A DNA stretch of 64,000 bases from Symbiodinium sp. CCMP2592 (GCA_905221615.1 CAJNDT010006141.1:248001-312000); one strand, 5' to 3'; counted from the stretch's first letter, positions 21,847 through 33,075 are shown. Program-made: numbers and translations. Notes: generated by a model not told the origin, from the letters alone.

Positions 21847-24139
21847 ATGCAGAGGTAGAAGATAAACAAACAAACGATATTGCGGCGGGGAACACAGTTG
21901 CCACCGTCAGGTCCGCTGTTTGTTTGTACCGATGAAAATCCACCTCGGTCTCCCCTGGAAGTTGTTGGATGGAGGAGGAATCCACCACACGACTCAATGC
22001 ATCCTTTGTTGCTGTGTTCCGACTGAAACCATGCCAGCTTTGCAGCGGCAGGAGTACACACAAGCATATCTACAATGTACATGTTAACATGGCCCAGATT
22101 CGGCAGCCCAGCCAAGCACACATCTGCTGTTGAAGGCTTTGCAGTTGAGCCATGGATACTCTGTCGGTTGTGCCAGGTCATCGCCACAATGGAACGACCG
22201 AACGCTCCAGGGTCGTTGGGAGCATCCAATCTTGTTGTCTTTGCACCAGCGCCTAAAATCATGATAATGAAGTCTCAAAGCTTCCGGCCAAGACGTTGCT
22301 TTGCCCAGCCTCAATGTCAAACCAGCCAGGAAAAGGATGGCCTCGCCATTGGCGACGAGGAACAATCCCAGCTGACAGGTGTGCATAGCACACCACCGCC
22401 TCATGAGAGTTTCATGATCATTTCGGGCCAATAAAAGGAAAACCCGTAGGCCGTAAAAAAAAATACTGGATCACTGCAATTTGGAGGTGCAGGCATTTCA
22501 CATGGAATCCAATCAGGCATATGAGGGGACATGGTTGCGCAGGAAGGCCGTGGACGATGAAATCGAGTGTGCTCACATTCTCAAACTCGCTGTCGAAATT
22601 TGTATATGGCACGCCGAACCTGCCAAAAGAATCGATGCCAACAAATGCATGTATACGAAACCTAGCGTTTTCTAAGGTGCCAGTATATGTCATATACATA
22701 TATATAGAGAACACATGCACACAGCCTCGCCTTGAATCCTGGGATGCATTGCAACGGTGGCACACATACCGACATTTCCAGTTGTACCATTGCTTCATCC
22801 TGAAAAGCAATCGATGCCAAGCCCAGTCCCCTTTGATGCACGTAACTGCGAAGGTGGGTCTCTCAGGGTTGGTCGAGTTGAATGCCACATTCAGCGACCA
22901 GGTTGCTCGCACAAGGATAGGCCTCAATGTGCGCGTGCCGAAGGCTGTAGCAGAGCTCACGATGAAGAAGAGGAAGTGTCTCAGAAAAGCGTTCACTCCT
23001 GAAAGAATTCTCGTATGTACACATGTCGTATATATATATATATACATATGTACACGTGTGCATGTTGCAATATACATACATGTGTTTATAGCCATCGGGC
23101 AGAGCTTTCAAATTGTTTACACTATATAGGGGCTCAGGGATTAAAGGGATTAGCGGTTTAGAGGACAATTTTGTGCCCAAGCTAGACTACATCATTCCAA
23201 ACAGGAGTGGGTCCATGTAGGTAGCCCCTTCGTGTGTCGTCGCCAATGTGGGTCTATCTCTAGTCCAGGTTCTATCAATGCTACTTAGAAGGGCAGGGGA
23301 ATTAGTAAGTAGGTTCTATAATAGCAGGGTTATTATAATTGGGGCAACTCCATTTAAGGTATTTATAACTCTACGACTTATAACCTACTTACTAAGTCCC
23401 CTGCCCTTTCAAGTAGCGGGGTTTATTTAGGGTTTATGTTCTACAGCAATTGTCGCAGGGAAGGTGAATAGGTACAGGGCTTAGGGTCTTTTAGGATGTA
23501 GTGAATTCAGAGCAGTCGCCACTTGGGCGATGAAGCGGTGACCCCAGCGATAGGGCTATGAACTTGTCGTGGTTCTTGCTGTACTCGGCCTCGTCGCCAT
23601 AGACCTAAGATAGTTGGGCATGACTATGGATGGGTGGGCTAGAAGCAAGGGCAGGGGTTTTGAAGATACAAGATCACTTAGATTAAATAAGCATAGCCAC
23701 CGATACCGGGATCGCTCGGTCGGAAGCCGGGTGCTGCGTAGCCCAGTCCACATTCAAGCGTCTGAAGTGTTGCCAGAAAGCCCTCGATTGGGTTGTTCAT
23801 TTCGTATTTACACACTCACTTGCATTGGGTTTGCATTATATAACAATGCACAGCAATAAAAGTAGCACTGTACTTGTGACCCTAGTCACTCCACATCTTC
23901 GTTGCTAAATTGGAAGTGGCCAGTGTCATACAGGTATGCAAGGAGCTCGTGTGGATATATCATTGGAAGTTCTCGCATCACTTCCTCGTCCTCGTCCGGA
24001 CGAGCTCTGCACGGACACTCCACATAGTGTAGATCCTCACATGTTCATCGCATGTAATAATTGGGTATTTTGGAAAATACCCTTGATGATAGAAATCCTG
24101 CATTATTTATTAATTTTTGTAGGGTCTTATAATATGATC

Positions 24140-24177
<38 letters not shown>

Positions 24178-24587
24178 GTTGCTACTACGGAGTGCAGGAT
24201 TTGTATCATCAACTCTAGACTCTAGATCAGACGAACCATGAAAGGCCTAAAGAAAACCAGCCCAGACCGAGGCACAAGAGGCAATCGAACAAACCGGAAC
24301 AAATCCCGGGAGGCGTTCTTCATGCCGGTGCCGCCAAGCTTGCTCAGCATCGAGGTGGCCGGTGCCACATTCGAATGACCAGCCTCCTCATGGGGTTCCA
24401 GGAGTCTGTGTGGGCGGTATATAGCTAGGGACAACCCAGAACACCCAGAATTTTAGACTAGAACTCTCCTCCACAGCTGCCTGCGCACGTAGGATTACCC
24501 TTTCAGCTGACGTTTGACCTTCTGCTAAATCTACGAAAGCTTGTTGGGCAACGGCTGAATCGGTATCTCGTCTCGTAGTCGTAGCAC
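21250..24587 (-). CDS. Eleven exons of the conserved C-terminal domain (GDW/DED family)
   Basis: Exons 24467-24587 through about 21250 encode the ordered motif set that defines this family. Introns are 61, 261, 107, 96, 524, 69, 91, 56, 193 and 116 bases. Several contain (TA)n runs (24144-24173, 23029-23044, 21806-21843), and the 524-base intron contains a foldback element at 23288-23408. A CxxC pair (CHRC) follows KGDW, and a His sits in AMHTCQLGL. Acidic pairs occur in YGDEA and SEEDHMG. Spacing of P-x-x-x-Y-G-D-E, then a C-x-x-C, then a M-H-x-x-x-L-G segment loosely recalls RNase-H-fold transposases of the CACTA/Plavaka type; this is inference from motif order only. The last exon's end is unclear because the frame runs on into a TA-rich tract to a stop at 21140. 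Confidence 0.8.
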
Positions 24588-26322
24588 CTGCGCTGTGGCA
24601 TAGAGACATCGAGTAGGGTCTACAACATTCGGTTGGATGCACACTTATGCAGATCAGGAACACATTTTTGAGCACACGTGGAAGCCTTCCTCGAAGCATT
24701 CGGAGAGGTTCCTAGACTAGCCATTCGGAAGCCGCATGTAGCATCGGCTCACAGCATTTATAAGCTGAAGTGCCCGAGCCTTCCGAGGAGGGCTCAGGGT
24801 CGGAACTAGAGGGCATCGCGCACACCCTCGACCCAGCCGGATTCAGCATGCTAGTGTTGCAGAACAGAACTGTCCGAAGTATGTACAACCTGTATAACCC
24901 CTAAACCATTATGGCCTAAACTAATCCGAGACATATACATATATGCACATATACATATAGAGAGTCCCTTAACCCTGCACCCTTTTAAACCGTAGTGTAA
25001 ACCCAAAACCCTAATAACCCGCTACCTGGTTGTGATTATCCTCGCAACTTTCATGTTCTGCAACCGGCCCCTTGCATGCATCGGAATCCCATCATAACTG
25101 CCTGTCCTTGCAGGCATCGGGCTGCGCAGATCCGGTGCTCCGGACCCAGGGAATTCAGGGTTATTGGGGCTGCTTCCGGGGCTTGTTGCCAAGGGTTTCT
25201 TCGGGCTTCAAGGGGTTATGGGCCCGTCCTATGTACAGGGTTCGAAGCTTGCACCCGAAATAAGACGGATTGAGGTTTAGGCCTTTAGTGGATTTATCTC
25301 GTGATAGTTGGCGCTAGACAGACAAAGCTACGTGTTGGGGATTTCCCGGCTTCGACAGGCCTTTCTTAGAAACTCTCCTGAATCCTGTGGTTGTATTAGA
25401 ATTGGTAAACCCCAGATCTCTCCTGCACCCTTAACCTTGACCATAAACTTATAAACTCTCATAACTGCTATCCCTACCTAGACCCTATAATACCCTAATT
25501 CAGGGTTTGAGCTTTAGGGATCTTTAGGGCTTCAAACTTGGGTATTGGGAAGCTCTCGGAGGTCCAAGCCTCTAGATCTTGTATGTACCATTACTGGGCC
25601 TTCCATAAGTACCTAGCTAGGGTTTAGGGTTTAATGTTTTTGGGGGCGGGTCCTGATTGTATATTCGTATTAGTTATAATTGTATGTACATATTATATAT
25701 ATATATATACACACACCCAAGCCCTATTCTATCGCTTGGATCCACACTTGGAGTTTGGGGGCTTGGTTCAGGGTGGCATTAGGGTTTCGGTTCTGGGCCT
25801 GGGGGTTAGGGTGTTGGCTTTCTTGGTTGGAGTTGGATACCAAGTAGAGTTCCTGAATCGCAACACCTGGAACTGCGTTTAGCCTTGAGAGGAAAATCTA
25901 AATCACTTTTTGGCCCTGCTCTTCTTGATCTTAGGACCCCCAGTTTCAGCTTTAGGCGGCTTGGCAGCAGCCTTAGCCGTAGCCACATTCTTCCTGATCG
26001 TGCCGTTCTCCTTCTTGTAGTTTTCGATGCAACCCTGGGCTTCCTCACAGGGCCAACACACCATGGAATTAGTTATGTTTGCAATATTATAATAGGACCA
26101 AGGTTGCTCAGGTTTGGGCCCCACCCCGAGTCTCCGAGCCTGAAATAACCCCAAACCTCAGAAACCTCGAATCTTCATTACAAGCCTTCATCCCCCAAAC
26201 CCAAGTAGACCTTTAAGCTGTAACCCTATAAAGCCCTAGCTAGAGCCCTAAACCTTACACCACTGCAACTACAGCAGGCTATATATGTATATATGCTGGG
26301 TTCTTGAAAGCCGGAACAAATT

Positions 26323-26360
<38 letters not shown>

Positions 26361-27668
26361 TATATCAATTTGTTCCGGCTTTCAAGAACCCAGCAAATGC
26401 TGTCCAGATTCGACCGGCTAAGCTAGTATCGTTCTAAGCAGGGTTTTTAGCGGGATCTATTCTTGCAGGACTAAAAGATAAGCCATCTCAGCCCTAATTT
26501 TAACGACTCAGATCCCTCGCCGTGTGTGGCGTGCAGCGCTGGTGTCACGCAGCTGGGCTCCATATTAGATAATTATCATGGGGTTTACTTAGGGCTTAGG
26601 GGTTTTATCTTATGGCCACTGCGAAGATGCGGAATGGTTGCGTCTCAATGGGACAAGAATACCTATGGAACTTCGAGGGGGTTTATCGGGGTCATTCGGT
26701 GTTGTGTCTGCTGCATCTGAATCCCTCAGACCCTGATCCGGTTAGCGTTGGGAAGAGGAAACTAGAAGACCCTGCGAATCACTGGAGACCCCTAACTAAG
26801 ACTGGGCTTCTAGTGCAGGGTTGTTGGTACAAAATTCTGCTGTGTCAGATACCGACATTGTAGCTAATAATAAGACCGGCCAAAACCTGAATTCCAGTCC
26901 TGCAGCAAGTGGGTAAGCTCCTGATCCGTCACGCCCTGCTTTTCGATGTCGGATTTGATGCTGTTGAGGCTGATGTCCATGGCATCCAGCACAGGCTGGG
27001 CATCCATAAGCAGGGCATCGCGCAGCCCCTTCTTCCTGGGAACTGTTGGGATTGCTTTAACTAGCGGGGTCTAGGTGACGTAAGGGCTTGGGGTTTGGGG
27101 CTTGTAAGTTGTTATATGCCGACCTGTATAAGAGCCTGGGCCCGGTTACAAGGCAAATAAGAACCACTATATACCTGAGAATTTGAGTTCACACGTCACA
27201 ATAAGTCTAGCGGCACTCCAGCTTCGAGCAAGGCCCCTTCCCACTTTTCCCCATCCTTGATAAACTTGGCCATGTCCTTCTGTACCTGGCCGGCTGCATA
27301 GCATAGCTTATAAAGGGGCGGAGTTCACATGTGTTTAGGCTGCTCACCTGCTGCAGCAGCTGCTTCGTCGTTTTACGCTTGTTGGGCTTCTTGATCTTTG
27401 CAGCAGCCAGGCCCCCCTCTTCTGCCTCCTCCATCTCCAGCTCCCTCGGGGCACTTCAGGGCTTTGTAAGGTTTAGGAGGGTCTCCTTAGATACATGTCA
27501 GGGCTTTGTAAGGTTTAGGAGGGTCTCCTTAGATACATGAGATTCTGGATGTACGAGGGCCTATATGGGTTCTACTACTACCATGGCCATGCTGTGAACA
27601 CGTGTATCTCGTATGATATATGTGTATCGTAGTATACATATATGTATAGTAATAAATATATTCATGTG

Positions 27669-27699
<31 letters not shown>

Positions 27700-29198
27700 G
27701 ATAACTATATATATAATATTATGATTAGATGTGTATACTCAATATATGTTATATTACCACAGAAGGATATTAAACTAGCCCCATAGAAAAAATTGCCATC
27801 TGCATGCTCGAAACATAGCCTCCATGGCATCGTCGGCATCCACTGAGGCTGTCATTGCAAGGGAAGCAGAGCTCTCTCTCTCCTTCTCCTTGATCTCGTT
27901 CATGCTCAGGAAGCAGCGGTAGAGCCACATATCTTTCCGATCCGGAAAGTCCGGATGTTTCCGGACGAACTTGCCCGGAGACTTCTTCTCCGCCTTCTTC
28001 TCCTGCTCCTCAAGCCTGGCCTTGAGGTCCTGTGCCAACTCCTCTCCGTACTTGGCGACCATCTCGTCGTAGCGAACGAAATGGTACCACTCATCGGCTT
28101 TGTTGCGAACTTTTTTCGAAACCGTGATCATCAAGATGGACTCCTTCCAATTGCCCTTGCATTGGAGGTAGTGCTCGTAGAGCGCGTGCAATTTGGCGCC
28201 GCCGCTGTCTTTCTCTGCCTCTTGCACCTTTGCGATCACTTCATCTGGGGGTGGGTTGCGTACGGACCTCAATCCGCGGTAGAACCGCATGTACAATGCG
28301 GCCGGAGTGAGACTCTTCCCCATCTTATCCAACCTCCATTCCTCGTCCTCGGGCTTCTCCACCTTCTCCTTCTTCTGCTCCCGCTGCTCCTCCGTGCTAG
28401 CCTTTTCGTCAGCCTTGATTGGTACCTCTTCCTCCGTCGTAGACTTTGGCAAGGCCGCTGTTCCATCCTTCTCGGCCTCCTCGGATTCCTCTGGGAGCAT
28501 TGAAAGCTGACGGGTTGGTTGCCTTTCATGTAGCTTCTGGGGCACAGAGGTCCAGGAGTCCTGCCGCACAGGCTTCCAAGCATGCTCCTGCCACACAGGC
28601 TCCTGCCACGCAGGCTCCTGCCACGCCCAGCCGTTGCCGTACCAGGAGTGGTGATCCTTCCAACCCTGCCAGCGGTTCGTAGACCAGCTCCAGTCGTCGT
28701 CATTGCCCCATCCTTGGTTCTTTGAGCCGAACATATGTAGGTTATTCTTGACTATCGATATATATATATATATATATATCATATATATATATATATGTAC
28801 ATGTATTAAACAGATATATGTATGTATGTCCTCCATGCTTGGCAGCACAGCTTCTAAACTAGCGTGTCGAGGGCCCGTGGTCACGGTGGGAATGCTGATC
28901 GTGTGTTTTGTAGGGGTGTAGTTGGGGCATCGATAAATGGTGGTGCTAATTGGGATTGGAGTTCAGATTCGGGGTCTGGGGATGTAGGGGTCTGAGGGGC
29001 TTAACTCATCACACTGGATCCACCTAGTACTTTCTAGGTACAGGAGGCATTGTGTTAGAAATACGGTTCTTAATATACAACTTCATATATCGTTAGTTTA
29101 CTGGAATATAGTATATTGTATTATAGGTAATATATATATATATATATATATATATGTACCCATGTGTGTGTCCTACTAGTACCCTACCTACTCGTATT

Positions 29199-29253
<55 letters not shown>

Positions 29254-30813
29254 CATATATATGTATACACATCATGCACATATACTAGTACTAACCCAGC
29301 TTATAGGTACTATCGTAGATAGTCAGGTTCTATAGTGCCGGTGACACGTACTGCCCAGACTCCGTCCGCGAGGTTGCCTTCAGCCTTGCCGGCGGCGCTG
29401 TCGGCATCAGGCCTCCACCAAGGGGTCATGGCTAATTATCTAGGCTAGGCTTATATTATGGTGTGGGTATAGGACTAATGGGGTTGGGTTCGCAGGATGT
29501 GGCCTTTTCGTGTATTTCTGGGGCGTCGCAGCTTAGGGCCTTAGGGTGCACAAATTATGTAAGGATCCAATAAGAAGCTTATTACAAAACTAGATATGAA
29601 GTTGTATATTTCTTAGGTGATGATCATAGGTTCCTTGAGACTATATACTAGGAAATTCTGGTGATAGGCGAGGCTCGAGAGTGGCTCCTCGAAGAGCACT
29701 TTCTTGGAGGGGGTGGCAGGCATAGGTGGTTTCGCCTTCTTCGTGTGCGGGCTGCGAATCGGGGTCCTGGTCTGCATCTTTGTTTATCATGCAAAACCCC
29801 CGGGTACCCCTAACACCTCAACAAAGATATATACATATACTATTATATGTATAATATAACTTCTGGTTGGATGCTATTGGGTTCAAGATAGCATGACTCT
29901 TTCGAGGCTAATGGTACTCATGATTCCAGCAAGCCAATTTTCGGCCCAGTGTCGACTTCGGAGTTTGCTGCATCCAGCTGTGACAATCTCGAACAGGGGT
30001 CTCTGAGATGGTTGATGCTTGGCTATCCAACATCTCGGACGGGGGCTTTGCATCAGGGGTTACCATTGTCCTCGGAGGGCTGGGACCTGCGGCAAGATCC
30101 TCTGTGTCGGTGCCAGCAGCTTCGGGAACTGTTGCTTTCGATCCAGCTGAGTCGGGTTTCTCGGCTTCTGCGGCTTCGGGGACTTGTGCTGCCAGACTGG
30201 GATCATGATTCGGAGCTCCAGCTGAGTCGGGTTTCTTGGCTTCTGCGGCTTCGGGGACTTTTGCTGTCAGACTGGGAGCATGATTCGGAGATCCGGCTGA
30301 GTCGGGTTTCTCGGCTTCTGTGGCTTCGGGGACTGCTTGCGCCGGGGGTGCCTCGTTTGGAGATCCACTCGAGCCGGTGACTTTGGGGGCTTCTGCTTTG
30401 GCAGGGGGGTGCTTCATAGGAGATCCTCTCTGAGCTTCTGTGGCTTTGGGGGCTTCTGCTTTGGCAGGGGGAGGCTTCATAGGACATCCACTCTGGGCTG
30501 CTGTGGCTTTGTGGGTTTCTGCTTTGGCAGGGGGAGCCTGGACAGGGCTCTTGGCTGCTGTGGCTTTGGGGGCTGCTGCTTTTGCAGCAGGGGTTGCAGC
30601 GACTATGCACCCATTCACAGGAGCAGGCAAAGCTGCAGCATGCTGCGATACAGCTTTGGGTGGGGGCGGTGGGCCCATCTTCGCAGAGCACTGCTTTGCT
30701 TTCGGAACAATTCCAGCCTTCGAGGCCATTGCCTTGCCCTGTGCCAAGATTCGCTGCAAATCCTCCGAATTCTTATCCGCAGCCACACACTTGGCAACGT
30801 TGCCCTTGACCAT
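21250..30813 (-). CDS. Large dinoflagellate-family protein, about 19 exons, function unknown
   Basis: This minus-strand model joins a Pro/Ala-rich first exon to a C-terminal domain of about 550 residues. Exons: 29912-30813; about 29660-29779; 29352 to about 29430; 27797-28719; 27348-27444; 27200-27285; 26887-27035; 25938-26039; 24467-24587; 24268-24405; 23890-24006; 23701-23782; 23523-23604; 22731-22998; 22491-22661; 22094-22399; 21930-22037; 21562-21736; about 21250-21445. From 28719 downward every exon length fits the phase of its neighbours. Most introns are GT-AG; four are GC-AG and one looks GA-AG (24406-24466). Motifs in order: KNASRDLFR, YPHELLAYL, EAFWQHF, VYGDEAEY, KGDWAW, CHRC, AMHTCQLGL, CSQR, KAFNSR, CSLAEW, LLPKMH, FSEEDHMG. 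I recognise this order from multi-copy dinoflagellate proteins of unknown function. The first three exon junctions and the 3' end are unresolved, so two adjacent genes remain possible. Product length would be about 1,400 residues. Confidence 0.72.
23288..23408. mobile_element. Foldback element, family G, in an intron of the large gene
   Basis: AGGGCAGGGGAATTAGTAAG pairs with CTTACTAAGTCCCCTGCCCT around TTATTATAATTGGGGCAACT. A second copy with the same ends lies at 53768-53883. This one occupies part of the 524-base intron 22999-23522. Confidence 0.88.
25938..27444 (-). CDS. Four charged helical exons of the large gene
   Basis: Exons 27348-27444, 27200-27285, 26887-27035 and 25938-26039 join without phase conflict through GT-AG introns of 62, 164 and 847 bases. 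They give a Lys/Glu-rich helical segment: KTTKQLLQQ, VQKDMAKFIKDGEKWEG, LLKKGLRDALLMDAQPVLD, VTDQELTHLLQDWNS, AQGCIENYKKENGTIRK. The last exon then continues through a GT donor at 25937, phase 1, into an acceptor at 24587. Unspliced, the last frame would stop at 25903 after a basic tail, so a short separate protein of 152 residues (start ATG 27434) is the main alternative. Length and charge pattern match the middle region of the recalled dinoflagellate family. The 847-base intron holds a 100-base perfect hairpin. Confidence 0.68.
26295..26394. repeat. 100-base perfect hairpin with AT core
   Basis: GCTGGGTTCTTGAAAGCC at the left is exactly matched by its complement at the right (ending CAAGAACCCAGC), and the arms continue through AACAAATTGATAT into a (TA)n centre. 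Both arms are about 50 bases with no mismatch outside the TGTATA at the middle. It lies inside the 847-base intron of the large minus-strand gene. Confidence 0.9.
27797..28719 (-). CDS. Main Trp/Gly-rich and helical exon of the large gene
   Basis: This is the longest single coding exon in the window, about 307 codons. It opens with a Trp/Gly/Asp-rich stretch and repeated WQEPAWQEP-type units. An acidic Glu/Lys-rich linker (REQKKEKVEKPEDEEW) follows, then a folded-looking segment with TPAALYMRFYRGLRS, LYEHYLQCKGNWKESI and KHPDFPDRKDMWLYRCF. I know this last segment as a recurrent dinoflagellate sequence of unknown function. The acceptor is read at 28719; an in-frame ATG at 28734 could be an alternative start if this is a separate gene. 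The donor is read as GC at 27796, phase 2, fitting an acceptor at 27444. Unspliced, the frame runs to a stop at 27775. Plus-strand frames opposite it are shadows. Confidence 0.82.
29352..29779 (-). CDS. Two short exons linking the N-terminal and Trp/Gly-rich parts
   Basis: Two stretches too short for an ordinary open-frame list read as protein on the minus strand. About 29660-29779 encodes a basic Pro/Thr-rich segment containing TRTPIRSPHTKKAKPPM and KKVLFEEPLSSLAYH. About 29352-29430 encodes TPWWRPDADSAAGKAEG and NLADGVWA and ends exactly at a strong donor (GTACGT). That donor is phase 0 and matches a phase-0 acceptor at 28719, where the next exon opens with NQGWGNDDDWSW. The 5' boundary of each exon is not settled. 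Their place in the model rests on composition, strand and the phase match at the last junction. Confidence 0.55.
29912..30813 (-). CDS. First exon: Ala/Pro/Lys-rich N-terminal region
   Basis: An open frame of about 300 codons starts with ATG at 30813 and would hit a stop at 29908 without splicing; a GT donor lies at about 29912. After a short ordered start (KCVAADKNSEDLQRILAQGK) it consists of imperfect repeats built on PPAKAEAPKAT and on PEAAEAEKPDSAGSPNHAPS. These give a disordered acidic/Ala/Pro-rich tract of about 200 residues. The end, around QQTPKSTLGRKL, is again non-repetitive. The opening segment resembles the start of other dinoflagellate proteins of this composite family, as I recall them. 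The long plus-strand open frames opposite this exon are antisense shadows of the repeats. Bases upstream of 30813 hold no further recognised exon, so this is taken as the translation start. Confidence 0.7.
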
Positions 30814-31062
30814 GCTATGGCGTGGCCTGATGCAAGAGAGGGACCCCTACACATGGCTGGGCTGTTGAAATATGCAATCCGGCCTGGCTGTATATAGTGC
30901 AGGCTTCGGGGTTTTTTTTTCGGGGATAAGGCATATATATAGCAGGGGCCTGGGCTAGCTAGCGAAATATAGGAATATATTGCCTAGCTAGCCTAGCTGC
31001 AGTTTTAAGGGGGTCGGGCTCGTGCGGGGCTCCTGTGGGACCTGGAAAAGAGGGCCTGGCCT

Positions 31063-31250
31063 CATGCGGGGTTTCTTTGGGGGGCTCGCCTCATGGGGGG
31101 TTTTTCTGGGGTCCGGGAAAAGGGGCCTAGGCTCATGCGGGGTTTCTCTGGGGGGCTCGCCTCATGGGGGGTTTTTCTCGGGTCCGGCAAAAGGGGCCTA
31201 GGCTCATGCGGGGTTTCGGGGCGGGTCCTGGGAGCAGCGGCTGGGGGCCT
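31063..31250. repeat. 71-base tandem repeat, about 2.6 copies
   Basis: CATGCGGGGTTTCTNTGGGG starts at 31063, 31134 and 31205. Each unit also holds GGCTCGCCTCATGGGGGG. It is GC-rich compared with its surroundings and lies upstream of the large minus-strand gene. Confidence 0.88.
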
Positions 31251-31407
31251 GAGAAAGGGTTCTAGGCTCATGCGGGCTTTTTTTTTGTGGGGCCTGGGCC
31301 TGGGCCTTTGCTGGGCTGATGTGGGGCCTTTCTGCGGGCCTGGCTAGGGTTCGAAGCACGTGTGGCTCCACAACGGCAGTCCCGAAACTAAGCAATTTGG
31401 CTATTAC

Positions 31408-31502
31408 GGTTCCCACTCGTTCTGTTACGGTTCCGACTCGTTCTGTTACGGTTCCCAATCGTTCTGTTACGGTTCCCACCCCTTCTGTTACGGTTCCCAG
31501 TG
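31408..31502. repeat. 21-base tandem repeat, five copies
   Basis: The unit is TTCTGTTACGGTTCCCACTCG with small changes. Because 21 is a multiple of three, the minus strand reads as a heptapeptide repeat (GTVTERV). Coding use is unlikely. Confidence 0.88.
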
Positions 31503-31539
31503 GCCTCCCGGACAGCCCTAATATAGGCAGCCCCCAGAA

Positions 31540-32033
31540 TCTGAACACAACTGGCTCCAACCACAAAATCCTTTGTCGCCTCAGCTGGTGGCTGGCTCTG
31601 CTGTCGAAGCGAAGGCCTTCGAGTCGGAGTCGTTACATAGCTATAGGTTTGTGCGTTCAGGGTTTCAAGTGTTTGACAAAAGCTTATCGGGGTTTGTGGG
31701 TTTGGCTAGGTAGGGTTCGAAGTGTAGAGGGGTATTGTTATAGGCTCATGCGAACCATCTATAGCCAATAGGCCTTCCTTGGAGTTATTACCTAGCTAGG
31801 CTTGGCCATGGGCGTTCAGGGTTCAAGGGTTATCGGGGTTTAAGGCTTAATTTATAAGGGCTTCAGAGAAGTAGAGATAAGGTAGGCTGAGCTGAACCAT
31901 CTATGGTGATTTCAGCATGGCTCTGGAAGCTTTGGACTAATACAACTGCAATATATGCGTTTGCGAGGTTATAAGTAATGGATCCAAACATAATAGCCGG
32001 GTAGCCGTGCAGATGTAGGACCCCGAGATGATA

Positions 32034-32064
<31 letters not shown>

Positions 32065-32478
32065 ATATGTATGGAACAATATAAATATATATATATATAT
32101 ATGTATGTATGTATGTATAGTAATTAGTACTATATAACCCTGGAGCTCGCTCTAAACCCCCTATATCTTTTGTACATATATTGGCATGGGACCTTGCGAA
32201 CTCGATCCCGCAGCGGCATGAACCCAGAACCGGAAGGGACTACTTGGCGTACCCACGTGTACGGCCCCGTTCCATCAGATGGCCCTCGAAGCCATGGACT
32301 CCAGAAACACAGATGGTCCTTAGAAAACAACGATGGGAGGACCAGTTTTACTGGTGCCAAGAAAACAACAAGCCTCTGGTGGGAGAAAGCAAGGATCTTG
32401 AGAAGATCGATGTGGAGACTTGGAACGCGATTTCTTGGGCACATCGCACTGGAGCCCCACCCCCCCCCTGAAGCCCAA
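31540..32478 (+). CDS. Plus-strand exons between two minus-strand genes
   Basis: The frame 32181-32471 (in the third forward frame from ATG 32181) is charged and stop-free. It encodes SIRWPSKPWTPETQMVLRK, QRWEDQFYWCQENNKPLVG and ESKDLEKIDVETWNAISWAH. About 31562-31660 encodes NPLSPQLVAGSAVEAKAFES and may be an upstream exon; a (TA)n-rich stretch lies between. A later plus-strand candidate at about 33326-33410 encodes PETLDDEARAKKLLAREV and ends at a GT donor. No family is recognised. The orientation is opposite to both neighbours, so this would be a divergent or convergent insert in an otherwise minus-strand block. Confidence 0.4.
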
Positions 32479-32518
32479 GACATCCCAAACAAAACATCCT
32501 AAACCCCCACAAGTAGAT

Positions 32519-32636
32519 TCACCTCCACCCTCAACTCAGATCCCAATCTATATAATAAATAATAAATATACATATATATATATATATATATATTGACCTT
32601 TACACGCACTAGATTAGGATCTGAGTTGGGGGTTGG
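32519..32636. repeat. Imperfect inverted repeat around a TA microsatellite
   Basis: CCACCCTCAACTCAGATCC at the left pairs imperfectly with GGATCTGAGTTGGGGGTTG at the right; the centre is ATAAATA and (TA)n. It follows the plus-strand exon candidate at 32181. Confidence 0.7.
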
Positions 32637-32789
32637 GGTGTAAGGGTTTGGGTACAGGGTGTCGTTGGGTGTGTTTCGGCCGCAGGGATTTGCATGGGTT
32701 TACAAATACCTGGCTGCTGTACATGGACTTTGATTATCATTGGAGGCTTAAAAGCCCGACTCCAAAGTTGTGCAGGTTAAGGGTCTTGG

Positions 32790-33075
32790 AGATCTAGGAT
32801 TTCCCAAAAAGAAGAAAGCTAAACCCCAGACACCTGAACCGACGAAGCCCGACCCCCGACTCCAATTTACCCTAATCAGGGTCAATTATTATAAGGGTTT
32901 TAGAGATTTCTAATTTAGGGGTTCCCGGAGATAAGTACAGGAAGCTAAACCCCACACACCTGAACCGACGAAGCCCGACGCCCGACTCCAATTTACCCTA
33001 ATTAGGGTTAATTATGATAAGGGTTTTAGCTGAGATTTCGGAGATAAGCTGAACCCCACACACCTGAACCGCCGA
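32790..33075. repeat. Three imperfect direct repeats of about 110 bases
   Basis: The segment GCTAAACCCCACACACCTGA, followed by ACCGACGAAGCCCGACNCCC and TCCAATTTACCCTAATNAGG, occurs near 32818 and 32945. A shorter third copy lies near 33046. No coding sense is seen. Confidence 0.75.

Noticed and set aside
22075..22434. Plus-strand frame of 119 codons
   Set aside because: Opposite strand of the exon 22094-22399, which carries the family motifs.
27955..28503. Plus-strand frame rich in Leu
   Set aside because: Antisense shadow of the minus-strand exon 27797-28719.
30337..30897. Plus-strand Gly/Cys/Phe-rich frames
   Set aside because: Antisense shadows of the Ala/Pro/Lys repeats of the first exon of the large gene.
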